Positions 1-5,439 of a stretch of DNA of 5,444 nucleotides are shown one piece after another; the first letter of the stretch is position 1, and every line of letters begins with the position of its first letter. The position numbers and the translations under genes were made by a program. The stretch spans positions 1 through 5,444 of the forward strand of contig JASHTQ010000105.1 in NCBI GenBank assembly GCA_030040475.1. Direction: 5' to 3'. This DNA is from Streptosporangiaceae bacterium. Lineage in GTDB: Bacteria; Actinomycetota; Actinomycetes; Streptosporangiales; Streptosporangiaceae. The notes beneath the pieces were generated by a model. It saw only the letters and a program-made list of their open reading frames with translations. It did no database searches and was not told where the DNA came from.

Positions 1-350
1 GTCGAGGCAGCCTGCTTGCTGGCCACGACGGTGCCGTCCGGGTTGAGCAGCGGGATCAGCGTGACCGCGGTGAGCATCTTCAGCGTGCTCGCCGGCCGGT
101 AGTACCCGTGCGGGTCCTTGGCCGCGAGCACCTGCCCGGAGCCGGCGTCGGCGACGACGAACGCCGAGGCCTGCACGTCGGGCAGCTTGGGCACGGACCC
201 GGCACCGTAGTCGACGATGACCCCGTGCCCGGCCAGTTGCGGACCGCCGATGACCTGGGCGGGACCGGTCACCGCGAGGGCGGGCGACGCCGCGCCGGCG
301 GCGAACAGGACGGCGGCGCCCGCGGCGGCCAGCCTCAACCGGTCATGCAT
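1..350 (-). CDS. D-alanyl-D-alanine carboxypeptidase (PBP, S11 family), N-terminal part, cut by window edge
   Basis: The first 116 codons are present, and the C-terminus lies beyond base 1. Residues 1-26 form a signal peptide: a short N-region with Arg4 and Arg6, an Ala/Leu-rich core, and an Ala-Leu-Ala cleavage site at 24-26. After an approximately 40-residue mature N-terminus comes the S11 signature, with a 'VVADAGSGQVLAAKDP' strand followed by 'YYRPASTLKMLTAVTLIP'. The SxxK motif gives nucleophile Ser88 and general base Lys91. The family's SxN and KTG motifs would lie off the window. Known role of the family: trimming the terminal D-Ala from peptidoglycan stem peptides outside the membrane. 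I chose the ATG at 350-348 because it gives a normal signal peptide and has AGAGGG just upstream. An in-frame ATG at 416-414 would add 22 Arg-rich residues before the signal peptide and is less likely. The gene is divergent from the mutase. A penicillin-binding beta-lactamase-like relative cannot be fully excluded from the N-terminus alone. Confidence 0.9.
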   Translation of the reverse strand, partial: MHDRLRLAAAGAAVLFAAGAASPALAVTGPAQVIGGPQLAGHGVIVDYGAGSVPKLPDVQASAFVVADAGSGQVLAAKDPHGYYRPASTLKMLTAVTLIPLLNPDGTVVASKQAAS

Positions 351-353
351 GGA

Positions 354-359
354 CCCTCT
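354..359 (-). promoter_or_regulatory. Shine-Dalgarno-like site for the carboxypeptidase
   Basis: On the minus strand AGAGGG ends three bases before the ATG at 350. The purine match is good but the spacing is shorter than usual. It supports the start at 350 over the upstream in-frame ATG at 416, which has no such site examined within this spacing. Confidence 0.45.
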
Positions 360-383
360 AGACCTCGCAGCTCTCGTCCATGG

Positions 384-398
384 GGTCGACCGGCGGTC
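384..398. repeat. Small overlapping palindromes in the divergent promoter region
   Basis: GGTCGACC (384-391) is a perfect 8-base palindrome. It overlaps an inverted repeat GACCG-g-CGGTC (388-398). Both lie just upstream of the mutase -10 box and between the two divergent genes, where a repressor or activator could act. They are short and GC-rich, so chance occurrence is quite possible, and no known operator is recognised. Confidence 0.25.
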
Positions 399-400
399 AC

Positions 401-406
401 AAGTTA
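401..406 (-). promoter_or_regulatory. Possible -10 element for the leftward carboxypeptidase gene
   Basis: Read on the minus strand, bases 406 to 401 are TAACTT, which fits the TAnnnT consensus of actinobacterial vegetative -10 boxes. It overlaps the mutase -10 through the palindrome GTTAAC (403-408), so one symmetric core could serve both directions. A start about seven bases downstream would give a leader of roughly 43 bases containing the AGAGGG site. No -35 match is visible at normal spacing, so this is only a candidate. Confidence 0.3.
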
Positions 407-410
407 ACCT
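405..410 (+). promoter_or_regulatory. -10 element, probable leaderless promoter of the mutase gene
   Basis: TAACCT fits the actinobacterial TAnnnT -10 pattern and ends exactly six bases before the ATG at 417, so transcription would begin at or beside the A of the start codon. No Shine-Dalgarno sequence lies in the bases before that ATG, as expected for a leaderless mRNA. No good -35 is visible at 16-19 bases: TCGACC at 386-391 matches four of six consensus bases, but its spacer is only 13. The same heptamer TAACCTG occurs with identical spacing before the gene at 4484. Confidence 0.55.
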
Positions 411-416
411 GGGCAT

Positions 417-1994
417 ATGGAACGCTCGTCGGAATCAGGACTGCCCATCGAACCCGTCTACGACGACAGCAAGCTTACGGACTTCTCGCCCCAAACGAAG
501 CTGGGCAGGCCGGGAGAGTACCCGTTTACTCGCGGCGTGTATCCGCGAATGTACGTGGACCGCCCGTGGACCATGCGCCAGTACGCCGGCTTCGCGACCG
601 CGAGGGAATCTAACCTCCGCTACCACGAGCTGATCGAGGCGGGCACCACCGGGCTGTCGGTCGCCTTCGACCTGCCCACCCAGATGGGATACGATTCCGA
701 CGCGCCGATCGCGCACGGCGAGGTGGGCAAGGTGGGCGTGGCCATCGACTGCGTCGACGACATGCGCACGCTGTTCGACAAGATCGCGCTCGAGGGCGTC
801 TCCACGTCGATGACGATCAACGCACCGGCGGCCGTGCTGCTGCTGATGTACCAGACGGTCGGCGAGGAGCAGGGCGCGTCCCCGGGCCGGCTGACCGGGA
901 CGATCCAGAACGACGTGCTCAAGGAGTACATCGCCCGCGGCACCTACATCTACCCGCCGCGTCCGTCGCTGCGGCTGGTGGCCGACACGTTCGCCTACTG
1001 CCGCACCGAGCTGCCGAAGTGGAACACGATCTCGATCTCCGGCTACCACATGGCAGAGGCGGGCGCGACCCCGGTGCAGGAGATCGCGTTCACGCTGGCC
1101 AACGCCAAGGAGTACGTCCGGGCCGCGATCGCCTCCGGCCTGGACGTGGACGAGTTCGCGCCCAGGCTCTCGTTCTTCTTCGTCGCGCGGACCACGCTGC
1201 TCGAGGAGGTGGCCAAGTTCCGCGCCGCGCGCCGCCTGTGGGCCAGGATCATGAAGGAGGAATTCAGGGCCGCCGACCCGAGGTCGCAGATGCTGCGGTT
1301 CCATACCCAGACCGCGGGCGTTCAGCTCACCGCGCAGCAGCCCGAGGTGAACTTGATCCGGGTCAGCCTGCAGGCGCTCGCCGCGGTGCTGGGCGGAACC
1401 CAGTCGCTGCACACCAACTCCTTCGACGAGGCGCTCGCGCTGCCGAGCACGAAGGCGGCCAGGCTGGCGCTGCGAACGCAGCAGGTGATCGCCTACGAGA
1501 GCGACCTGACCGCGACCGCCGACCCGTTCGCCGGGTCCTACGCGATCGAGTCGATGACCGACGACATCGCCGACGCGGCCGGCGAACTGATCGACCGCGT
1601 CGAGGAGATGGGCGGCGCGGTGGCCGCGATCGAGCGCGGCTTCCAGAAATCGCAGATCGAGAGCGCGGCCTACCAGGTCGCCAGGCAGATCGACGAGGGC
1701 GAGCGGGTAATCGTGGGGGTGAACAGGTTCACCGGCGACGGCGAGGAGCCTTACCAGCCGCTGCGCGTCGATCCCGCCATCGAGGCCGAACAGGGCGCCC
1801 GGTTGGCCCGGCTGCGGGACCTGCGCGATGCGGCCGAGTTCGGCCGCCGGATTTCTGCTCTCAAAAAAGCGGCAGAAACGGCGGATAACGTGCTTTATCC
1901 ACTGCGTGACGCACTACGCGCCGACGCCACTTTGGGTGAGGTCTGCGACGCGTTGCGAGATGTGTGGGGCGAGTATCAGCCGAGCGAAATCTGA
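417..1994 (+). CDS. Methylmalonyl-CoA mutase, stand-alone catalytic (large) subunit without B12 domain
   Basis: This 525-residue protein covers the whole TIM-barrel catalytic part of the acyl-CoA mutase family and ends ('[16 protein letters not shown]') just where one-piece mutases would link to the cobalamin-binding domain. Family landmarks are '[13 protein letters not shown]' (54-66), '[16 protein letters not shown]' (80-95), '[11 protein letters not shown]' (161-171), '[15 protein letters not shown]' (205-219), '[10 protein letters not shown]' (246-255) and '[15 protein letters not shown]' (326-340). Using the Propionibacterium enzyme's numbering from memory, a constant offset of 33 places Tyr89, Gln197, Arg207, Tyr243 and His244 at Tyr56, Gln164, Arg174, Tyr210 and His211. 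The Tyr/Arg pair is the methylmalonyl-type carboxylate contact, whereas isobutyryl-CoA mutases have Phe/Gln. The expected reaction is (R)-methylmalonyl-CoA to succinyl-CoA in the cytoplasm, needing a separate adenosylcobalamin-binding small subunit that is not in this window. Translation probably starts without a leader. From base 1851 the third-position GC drops sharply. Confidence is high for the family and good for the substrate. Confidence 0.94.
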   Translation: MERSSESGLPIEPVYDDSKLTDFSPQTKLGRPGEYPFTRGVYPRMYVDRPWTMRQYAGFATARESNLRYHELIEAGTTGLSVAFDLPTQMGYDSDAPIAHGEVGKVGVAIDCVDDMRTLFDKIALEGVSTSMTINAPAAVLLLMYQTVGEEQGASPGRLTGTIQNDVLKEYIARGTYIYPPRPSLRLVADTFAYCRTELPKWNTISISGYHMAEAGATPVQEIAFTLANAKEYVRAAIASGLDVDEFAPRLSFFFVARTTLLEEVAKFRAARRLWARIMKEEFRAADPRSQMLRFHTQTAGVQLTAQQPEVNLIRVSLQALAAVLGGTQSLHTNSFDEALALPSTKAARLALRTQQVIAYESDLTATADPFAGSYAIESMTDDIADAAGELIDRVEEMGGAVAAIERGFQKSQIESAAYQVARQIDEGERVIVGVNRFTGDGEEPYQPLRVDPAIEAEQGARLARLRDLRDAAEFGRRISALKKAAETADNVLYPLRDALRADATLGEVCDALRDVWGEYQPSEI

Positions 1995-2026
1995 CAATTT
2001 CATAAATTCTTGCATGGAGGTCGGCC
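1995..2026 (+). promoter_or_regulatory. Gap between mutase and ligase: AT-rich palindrome and strong ribosome binding site
   Basis: GGAGG at 2016-2020 sits six bases before the ATG at 2027. It is the clearest Shine-Dalgarno site in the window and fixes the ligase start. Upstream of it, 1996-2008 is a strikingly AT-rich palindrome, AATTT-cat-AAATT, which includes a -10-like TAAATT (2003-2008). No -35 match is seen at normal spacing. The pattern could mark a weak internal promoter, or simply be unstructured RNA that eases ribosome loading. There is no terminator, so read-through from the mutase gene is likely. Confidence 0.6.
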
Positions 2027-3193
2027 ATGGCTATCGAGTGGAATCCTTCTCGCGGCGCGACGCTTGGCGTCGAATGGGAGGTGCAGCTCGTCGACAGCCA
2101 GACCAAGCTGCTCCGCCAGGAGGCCGGCAAGCTGCTCGCCGAACTGCCCACCTCCAGCGACACCGGCGAGCACCCGAAGATACGGCACGAGCTGATGCAG
2201 TCGACTCTCGAGGTCGTCACCGGCATTTGCAGCACGGTGTCCGAGGCGAAAGAGGACCTCGCGGAAACGATCAGCGAACTCCAGCGGACGGCGGCGGGGC
2301 ACGGTATCCTACTGGCGTGCGCCGGCACCCACCCAGTGAGTGACTGGCGTGACGCGACGATGGCGCCTATACAGCGCTATGCGGAGCTAGTCGAGCAAAT
2401 GCAATGGCTTGCCCGCCGGATTCAGACCTTCGGTGTGCATGTTCATGTGGGGGTCCGCGACGGGAGTAAGGCGATTCCGATCGTTAATGCTCTCGCTGCG
2501 TACCTGCCGCACTTTCTCGCTATTACCGCGTCGAGCCCGTTCTGGTGCGGGTACGATACCGGCCTCGCCTCCAGCAGGTCGGTAACCTTCGGCGCATTGC
2601 CGACGGCGGGGACGCCGCAACGGCTGCAGGACTGGAAGCAGTTCGAGGACTACATGGACACGCTGCTGCGCACCGGAACGATCCGCAGCATCAAGGAGGT
2701 CTGGTGGGACATCCGGCCGCACCCGGATTTCGGCACGATAGAGATCCGCATGTGCGACGGCGCGCCGACGCTGCGCGAGGTCGGCATGGCGGCCGCGCTC
2801 TCGCAGTGCCTTGTTCAGCTGTTCGATTCTCAGCTGGACCGCGGCTACCGCCTGCCGAGCCCGTCATCCTGGGTGGTCAGGGAGAACAAGTGGCGCGCGA
2901 CGCGGTACGGGCTGGACGCGATCGTGATCACTGACGACTCGGGCTCGACCGCGCCCGTCCGCGACGACCTTTACGAGCTGCTCAGGCAGCTCGAGCCGGT
3001 AGCCTCGAGGCTGGGCTGCCCGGATGAGCTCTCGGTGGTTTCCGAGGTGCTCGAGCACGGCGCCTCATACGAACGCCAGCGCGACGTCTACCGGCGCACG
3101 GGGGATCTGGTCAGCGTGGTAGACGCACTCGTCACCGAGTTCGCGGAGGACAGATTCTGCACCTACGGGGATGGTGGGCATGGAAGGCAATAA
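2027..3193 (+). CDS. YbdK/GCS2-family carboxylate-amine ligase (putative glutamate-cysteine ligase 2)
   Basis: The protein has 388 residues, close to the usual 370-400 for the family. Recognised landmarks are 'TLGVEWEVQLVD' (12-23), with the N-terminal acidic pair Glu16 and Glu18 that belongs to the ATP/metal site, 'HELMQSTLEVVTGIC' (54-68), 'CAGTHPVSDW' (98-107), 'FGVHVHVGVRD' (135-145), 'ITASSPFWCGYDTGLASSR' (166-184), 'WDIRPHPDFGTIEIRMCDG' (227-245) and 'ENKWRATRYGLDA' (286-298). From memory it closely resembles Mycobacterium tuberculosis Rv0433. The family joins a carboxylate, classically the glutamate gamma-carboxyl, to an amine using ATP; E. coli YbdK shows only weak gamma-glutamylcysteine synthesis. 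Because actinomycetes normally use mycothiol rather than glutathione, the true product here is uncertain. The start follows a strong GGAGG. The last ~16 residues extend past the familiar 'VVDALVTEF' end and run through the start of the next gene. Codon use is mosaic, with an AT3-rich stretch near 2345-2527. Confidence 0.9.
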   Translation: MAIEWNPSRGATLGVEWEVQLVDSQTKLLRQEAGKLLAELPTSSDTGEHPKIRHELMQSTLEVVTGICSTVSEAKEDLAETISELQRTAAGHGILLACAGTHPVSDWRDATMAPIQRYAELVEQMQWLARRIQTFGVHVHVGVRDGSKAIPIVNALAAYLPHFLAITASSPFWCGYDTGLASSRSVTFGALPTAGTPQRLQDWKQFEDYMDTLLRTGTIRSIKEVWWDIRPHPDFGTIEIRMCDGAPTLREVGMAAALSQCLVQLFDSQLDRGYRLPSPSSWVVRENKWRATRYGLDAIVITDDSGSTAPVRDDLYELLRQLEPVASRLGCPDELSVVSEVLEHGASYERQRDVYRRTGDLVSVVDALVTEFAEDRFCTYGDGGHGRQ

Positions 3194-4430
3194 CCTGGTC
3201 GCCGATCTGGACGGCTTCCTCGCCGAGCACGAATCCGAGCTGATCGAGTTCCGCCGCGACCTGCACGCGCACCCGGAACTCGCGCACGCCGAGCACCGCA
3301 CCACCCGCCAGGTCGCGCGCCGCCTTTCGGCGGCCGGCCTGCGCCCGGTGATCTTGCCCAAGGGGACGGGCCTGATCGTCGACATCGGCTCGGAGCAGAA
3401 TTCCTTTTCCGAGCGGCCGGTGGTGGCCCTCCGCGCCGACCTCGACGCGCTGCCCATGGACGACGAGAAGGACGTACCGTACCGCTCGCAGGTGCCGGGC
3501 GCCTGCCACGCCTGCGGCCACGACGTGCACACCACCATCGTCCTCGGCGCCGGGCTGTTCCTGTCCGAGCAGTCCGCCGCCGGCCTGCTGCCCGGCCGGG
3601 TCAGGCTGATCTTCCAGCCCGCCGAGGAGGCCGCGACCGGGGCCCTGGACGTCCTCGCGGCCGGCGGCATCGGCTCGGTCGGCCGGATCTTCGCGCTGCA
3701 CTGCGACCCGCGGCTGGACGCGGGCCAGCTCGGCGTGCGCTCCGGGCCGATCACCGCCGCCTGCGACCGGATCGAGGTCCGGGTGTCCGGGCCCGGCGGG
3801 CACACCGCCAGGCCGCACCTGACCGCGGACCTGGTGTACGCGCTCGCCAAGATCGTCACCGAGGTCCCCGCCGCCCTGTCCCGCCGGGTTGACCCCCGCG
3901 CCAGCCTCAGCCTGGTCTGGGGGCGGATCAACGCGGGCTCCTCGGCCAACGCGATCCCGGACAGCGGGGTCGTCGAGGGGACCGTGCGCTGCCTCGACGA
4001 CGAGGCCTGGCACTCCGCGCCCGACCTGCTCAAGGCCCTGATCGAGTCGGTTGCCTCGGCCTACGGGGTGAACGCCGAGCTCAGCTACCAGCGCTCGGTG
4101 CCCCCCACGATCAACGACCAGGCCAGCTCGGCCATGATCTCGTCCGCCGCTCTCGACGTCCTGGGCGCCGGCTCGGTCGTGCAGACGCCGCAGAGCCTCG
4201 GCGGCGAGGACTTCGCCTGGTACCTGGAGTCCGTCCCGGGCTCGCTGGCCCGCCTCGGTACCCGGGTGCCCGGCTCGGTCCAGTCCCACGACCTCCACCA
4301 GCCGACATTCAACGTGGACGAGCGGGCCATCGGCGTCGGCATCAAGGTGCTGGCGGCCACCGCGATCACCGCCCTATGGGACGACGGCCCCCTCGTCGCC
4401 CAGCCATTCCCCGGCGTAACCGGCGGCTGA
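3171..4430 (+). CDS. M20D-family metallo-amidohydrolase (N-acyl/aminoacyl amide hydrolase type)
   Basis: The 419-residue protein has the full M20D layout: a zinc-type catalytic domain interrupted by a dimerisation lid (about 200-310). Visible motifs are 'FRRDLHAHPEL' (27-37), 'ALRADLDALPM' (86-96), 'HACGHDVHTT' (113-122), 'FQPAEEAATGA' (148-158), 'ALHCDP' (175-180), lid motif 'GPGGHTARPHLTADLV' (207-222), 'GGEDFAWY' (344-351) and 'LHQPTFNVDE' (375-384). By analogy with plant ILL2-type hydrolases the metal ligands are Cys115, His117, Glu153 (or Glu152), His177 and His376, and all are present. No signal peptide is seen, so it should be cytosolic. The family cleaves amide bonds of N-acyl amino acids, hippurate-like or peptide-like substrates; the substrate here is unknown. 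It overlaps the ligase gene by 23 bases, implying translational coupling. A second in-frame ATG at 3180 (overlap 14), nine bases after GGGG, is an equally plausible start. Confidence 0.93.
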   Translation: MVGMEGNNLVADLDGFLAEHESELIEFRRDLHAHPELAHAEHRTTRQVARRLSAAGLRPVILPKGTGLIVDIGSEQNSFSERPVVALRADLDALPMDDEKDVPYRSQVPGACHACGHDVHTTIVLGAGLFLSEQSAAGLLPGRVRLIFQPAEEAATGALDVLAAGGIGSVGRIFALHCDPRLDAGQLGVRSGPITAACDRIEVRVSGPGGHTARPHLTADLVYALAKIVTEVPAALSRRVDPRASLSLVWGRINAGSSANAIPDSGVVEGTVRCLDDEAWHSAPDLLKALIESVASAYGVNAELSYQRSVPPTINDQASSAMISSAALDVLGAGSVVQTPQSLGGEDFAWYLESVPGSLARLGTRVPGSVQSHDLHQPTFNVDERAIGVGIKVLAATAITALWDDGPLVAQPFPGVTGG

Positions 4431-4448
4431 GGGCTCTGTCTGCCCGGC

Positions 4449-4473
4449 TAGTCGCTTCCCCTGGCTACGACTA
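4449..4473. repeat. Inverted repeat TAGTCG-N13-CGACTA across the promoter of the PH-domain gene
   Basis: Perfect six-base arms lie at 4449-4454 and 4468-4473, with arm centres 19 bases apart. The left arm coincides with the best-placed -35 candidate and the right arm overlaps the first two bases of the -10 box, the position expected of a repressor operator. It could also fold as a weak hairpin. No regulator is recognised, and six-base arms can arise by chance. Confidence 0.3.
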
Positions 4474-4477
4474 ACCT
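4472..4477 (+). promoter_or_regulatory. -10 element, probable leaderless promoter of the PH-domain gene
   Basis: TAACCT ends six bases before the GTG at 4484, putting the predicted transcription start on the start codon itself. The -35 candidate TAGTCG (4449-4454) has a 17-base spacer but matches TTGACA at only three positions. No Shine-Dalgarno sequence lies before the GTG. The element and spacing match those before the mutase gene at 417. This suggests the gene is transcribed on its own, although the 53-base gap after the amidohydrolase holds no clear terminator. Confidence 0.55.
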
Positions 4478-4483
4478 GAATGG

Positions 4484-5416
4484 GTGGATAACGCGCCAGC
4501 CGGCCGACCGAAGCGCGGCGCCGCCGACGGAGGGACGCAGACGTTCCGCTCTACGACCGCCGTCATGGTCTGGTGGGTGTGGCTGCTGTTCCTCGCGGCC
4601 AACCTGGTCGACATCGCCGTGCAGGGGCGCGACCACGCCTCCGCGGTGGCCGCGGCCATCCTCGTGCTGGTCACCGGCTTCGCCTACGTCGCCGCCCAGC
4701 GCCCGAGGGTCATCGTGGACGACGCCGGGATAACGATCAGGAACCCGCTTCGCGACTACCGGATCGGCTGGGCCGGGGTGACCAAGGCCGACCTGGCCGA
4801 CCTGCTCCGCGTGCACTGCGCCTGGGACAGCCAGCAGGACGGCAAGCGCCACACCAAGATCATCAGCGCCTGGGCCGTGCACTACTCCCGCCGCCGCAAG
4901 CTGGTCGCGGAGAACCGCGCCCGTCGCGCGGCGCAGCCCAGGAGTTTCCGCGCCATGTCCCGCGGCTCCCTCGGCAGCCCGCCGCCCGACCCGTCCTCCG
5001 CCGCCGAAGTCGAAGCAGAAAAGGTCGTCCGGCTGATATCCGAGCGTGCCACCGCGGCCCAGGTCGAGTCCCTCTGGGCCGCCGGAACCGTCCCCATCGG
5101 CGGCGCCCGCGCCGTCAAGCCCGCCAAGCCGGCAAAGGACCCCAAGCCTCCAGGATCCGACACCGCTGCGGCAACCGCATCCGGTCGGCCCGCCGCAACC
5201 GTTGACACCGCCACCGCATCCGACGCCGGCGCCGACCTGGCAGCTTCCCCCGGCCTGGCAGCTTCCCCCGGCCTTGTAGCTTCCCCCGACCTGGCAGCTT
5301 CCCCCGGCCTGGCCGGATCCGGCTGGCTCGAGCCGCTGCGCAGCAACTGGAACACCGCAGCCCTCGCCGCGCTCATCATCCCCGCGCTGATCGTGCTGAT
5401 CGTGGCCCTGCTCTAG
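4484..5416 (+). CDS. Membrane protein with bacterial PH-like domain, Ala/Pro-rich repeat linker and C-terminal membrane anchor
   Basis: The 310-residue protein has a short polar N-terminus, two hydrophobic segments (about 26-46 and 53-71), then 'RPRVIVDDAGITIRNPLRDYRIGW' spread over 73-96. This resembles the actinobacterial PH-like domain found in CFP-6-type proteins (bPH6, Pfam PF10756), probably running to about 135. Next comes a basic patch, 'YSRRRKLVAENRARR' (134-148), consistent with a cytosolic location by the positive-inside rule. A low-complexity Ala/Pro/Ser/Lys region (150-285) follows, including four LAASPG-type repeats (252-275), and a final hydrophobic helix (291-310) ends at the stop. 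The result would be a cytosolic PH-like domain held by membrane segments on both sides. Function is unknown; members are usually annotated only as PH domain-containing proteins. The GTG start is preferred because it lies six bases after a -10 box. The nearby ATG at 4480 is out of frame and reaches a stop after three codons. Confidence 0.82.
   Translation: MDNAPAGRPKRGAADGGTQTFRSTTAVMVWWVWLLFLAANLVDIAVQGRDHASAVAAAILVLVTGFAYVAAQRPRVIVDDAGITIRNPLRDYRIGWAGVTKADLADLLRVHCAWDSQQDGKRHTKIISAWAVHYSRRRKLVAENRARRAAQPRSFRAMSRGSLGSPPPDPSSAAEVEAEKVVRLISERATAAQVESLWAAGTVPIGGARAVKPAKPAKDPKPPGSDTAAATASGRPAATVDTATASDAGADLAASPGLAASPGLVASPDLAASPGLAGSGWLEPLRSNWNTAALAALIIPALIVLIVALL
5237..5308 (+). repeat. Four tandem 18-base repeats encoding L(A/V)ASP(G/D)
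   Basis: Units begin at 5237, 5255, 5273 and 5291. Units 1, 2 and 4 are identical (CTGGCAGCTTCCCCCGGC). Unit 3 differs at four bases and gives LVASPD. A degenerate fifth start (LAGSG) follows at 5309. The period is a multiple of three, so copy-number change would lengthen or shorten the linker without frameshifting the PH-domain protein. The near-identity suggests recent slippage expansion. Confidence 0.9.
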
Positions 5417-5424
5417 GTCGCGGC

Positions 5425-5439
5425 GACCGCCGGGCGGTC
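5425..5439 (+). terminator. Hairpin after the PH-domain gene, possible terminator
   Basis: GACCGC (5425-5430) and GCGGTC (5434-5439) pair perfectly around a CGG loop, starting nine bases after the TAG stop. No T-run follows within the few remaining bases, but actinobacterial terminators often lack one. The window ends at 5444, so the downstream context cannot be judged. Confidence 0.5.

Noticed and set aside
414..416. Upstream in-frame ATG for the carboxypeptidase (minus strand)
   Set aside because: It would place 22 Arg-rich residues before an otherwise normal signal peptide, and it lies upstream of the likely transcription start.
435..1412. Long minus-strand open frame antisense to the mutase
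   Set aside because: It is a mirror of codon bias in GC-rich DNA. Its translation is Arg/Gly/His-rich with no recognisable motif, while the plus strand holds a fully conserved enzyme.
1863..1869. A-run (AAAAAAG) near the end of the mutase gene as a possible frameshift site
   Set aside because: The reading frame is CTC AAA AAA GCG, so the phase is wrong for an X XXY YYZ slippery heptamer. The normal frame already ends at a typical family C-terminus.
1828..2343. Plus-strand open frame bridging the mutase end and ligase start
   Set aside because: Out of frame with both, with no domain-like sequence and no ribosome binding site seen. It remains open only by chance in GC-rich DNA.
3132..4298. 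Long minus-strand open frame antisense to the amidohydrolase
   Set aside because: Same shadow effect. The plus strand has all metal-ligand motifs of an M20D enzyme, and the antisense product is low-complexity.
4431..4445. GGGC...GCCC pairing right after the amidohydrolase stop as a terminator
   Set aside because: Only four base pairs with a seven-base loop and no T-run, too weak to call.
4480..4491. ATG just upstream of the PH-domain gene
   Set aside because: It reads ATG GGT GGA TAA, a three-codon frame, and is out of frame with the real gene. With the predicted transcription start at 4484 it would not even be transcribed.
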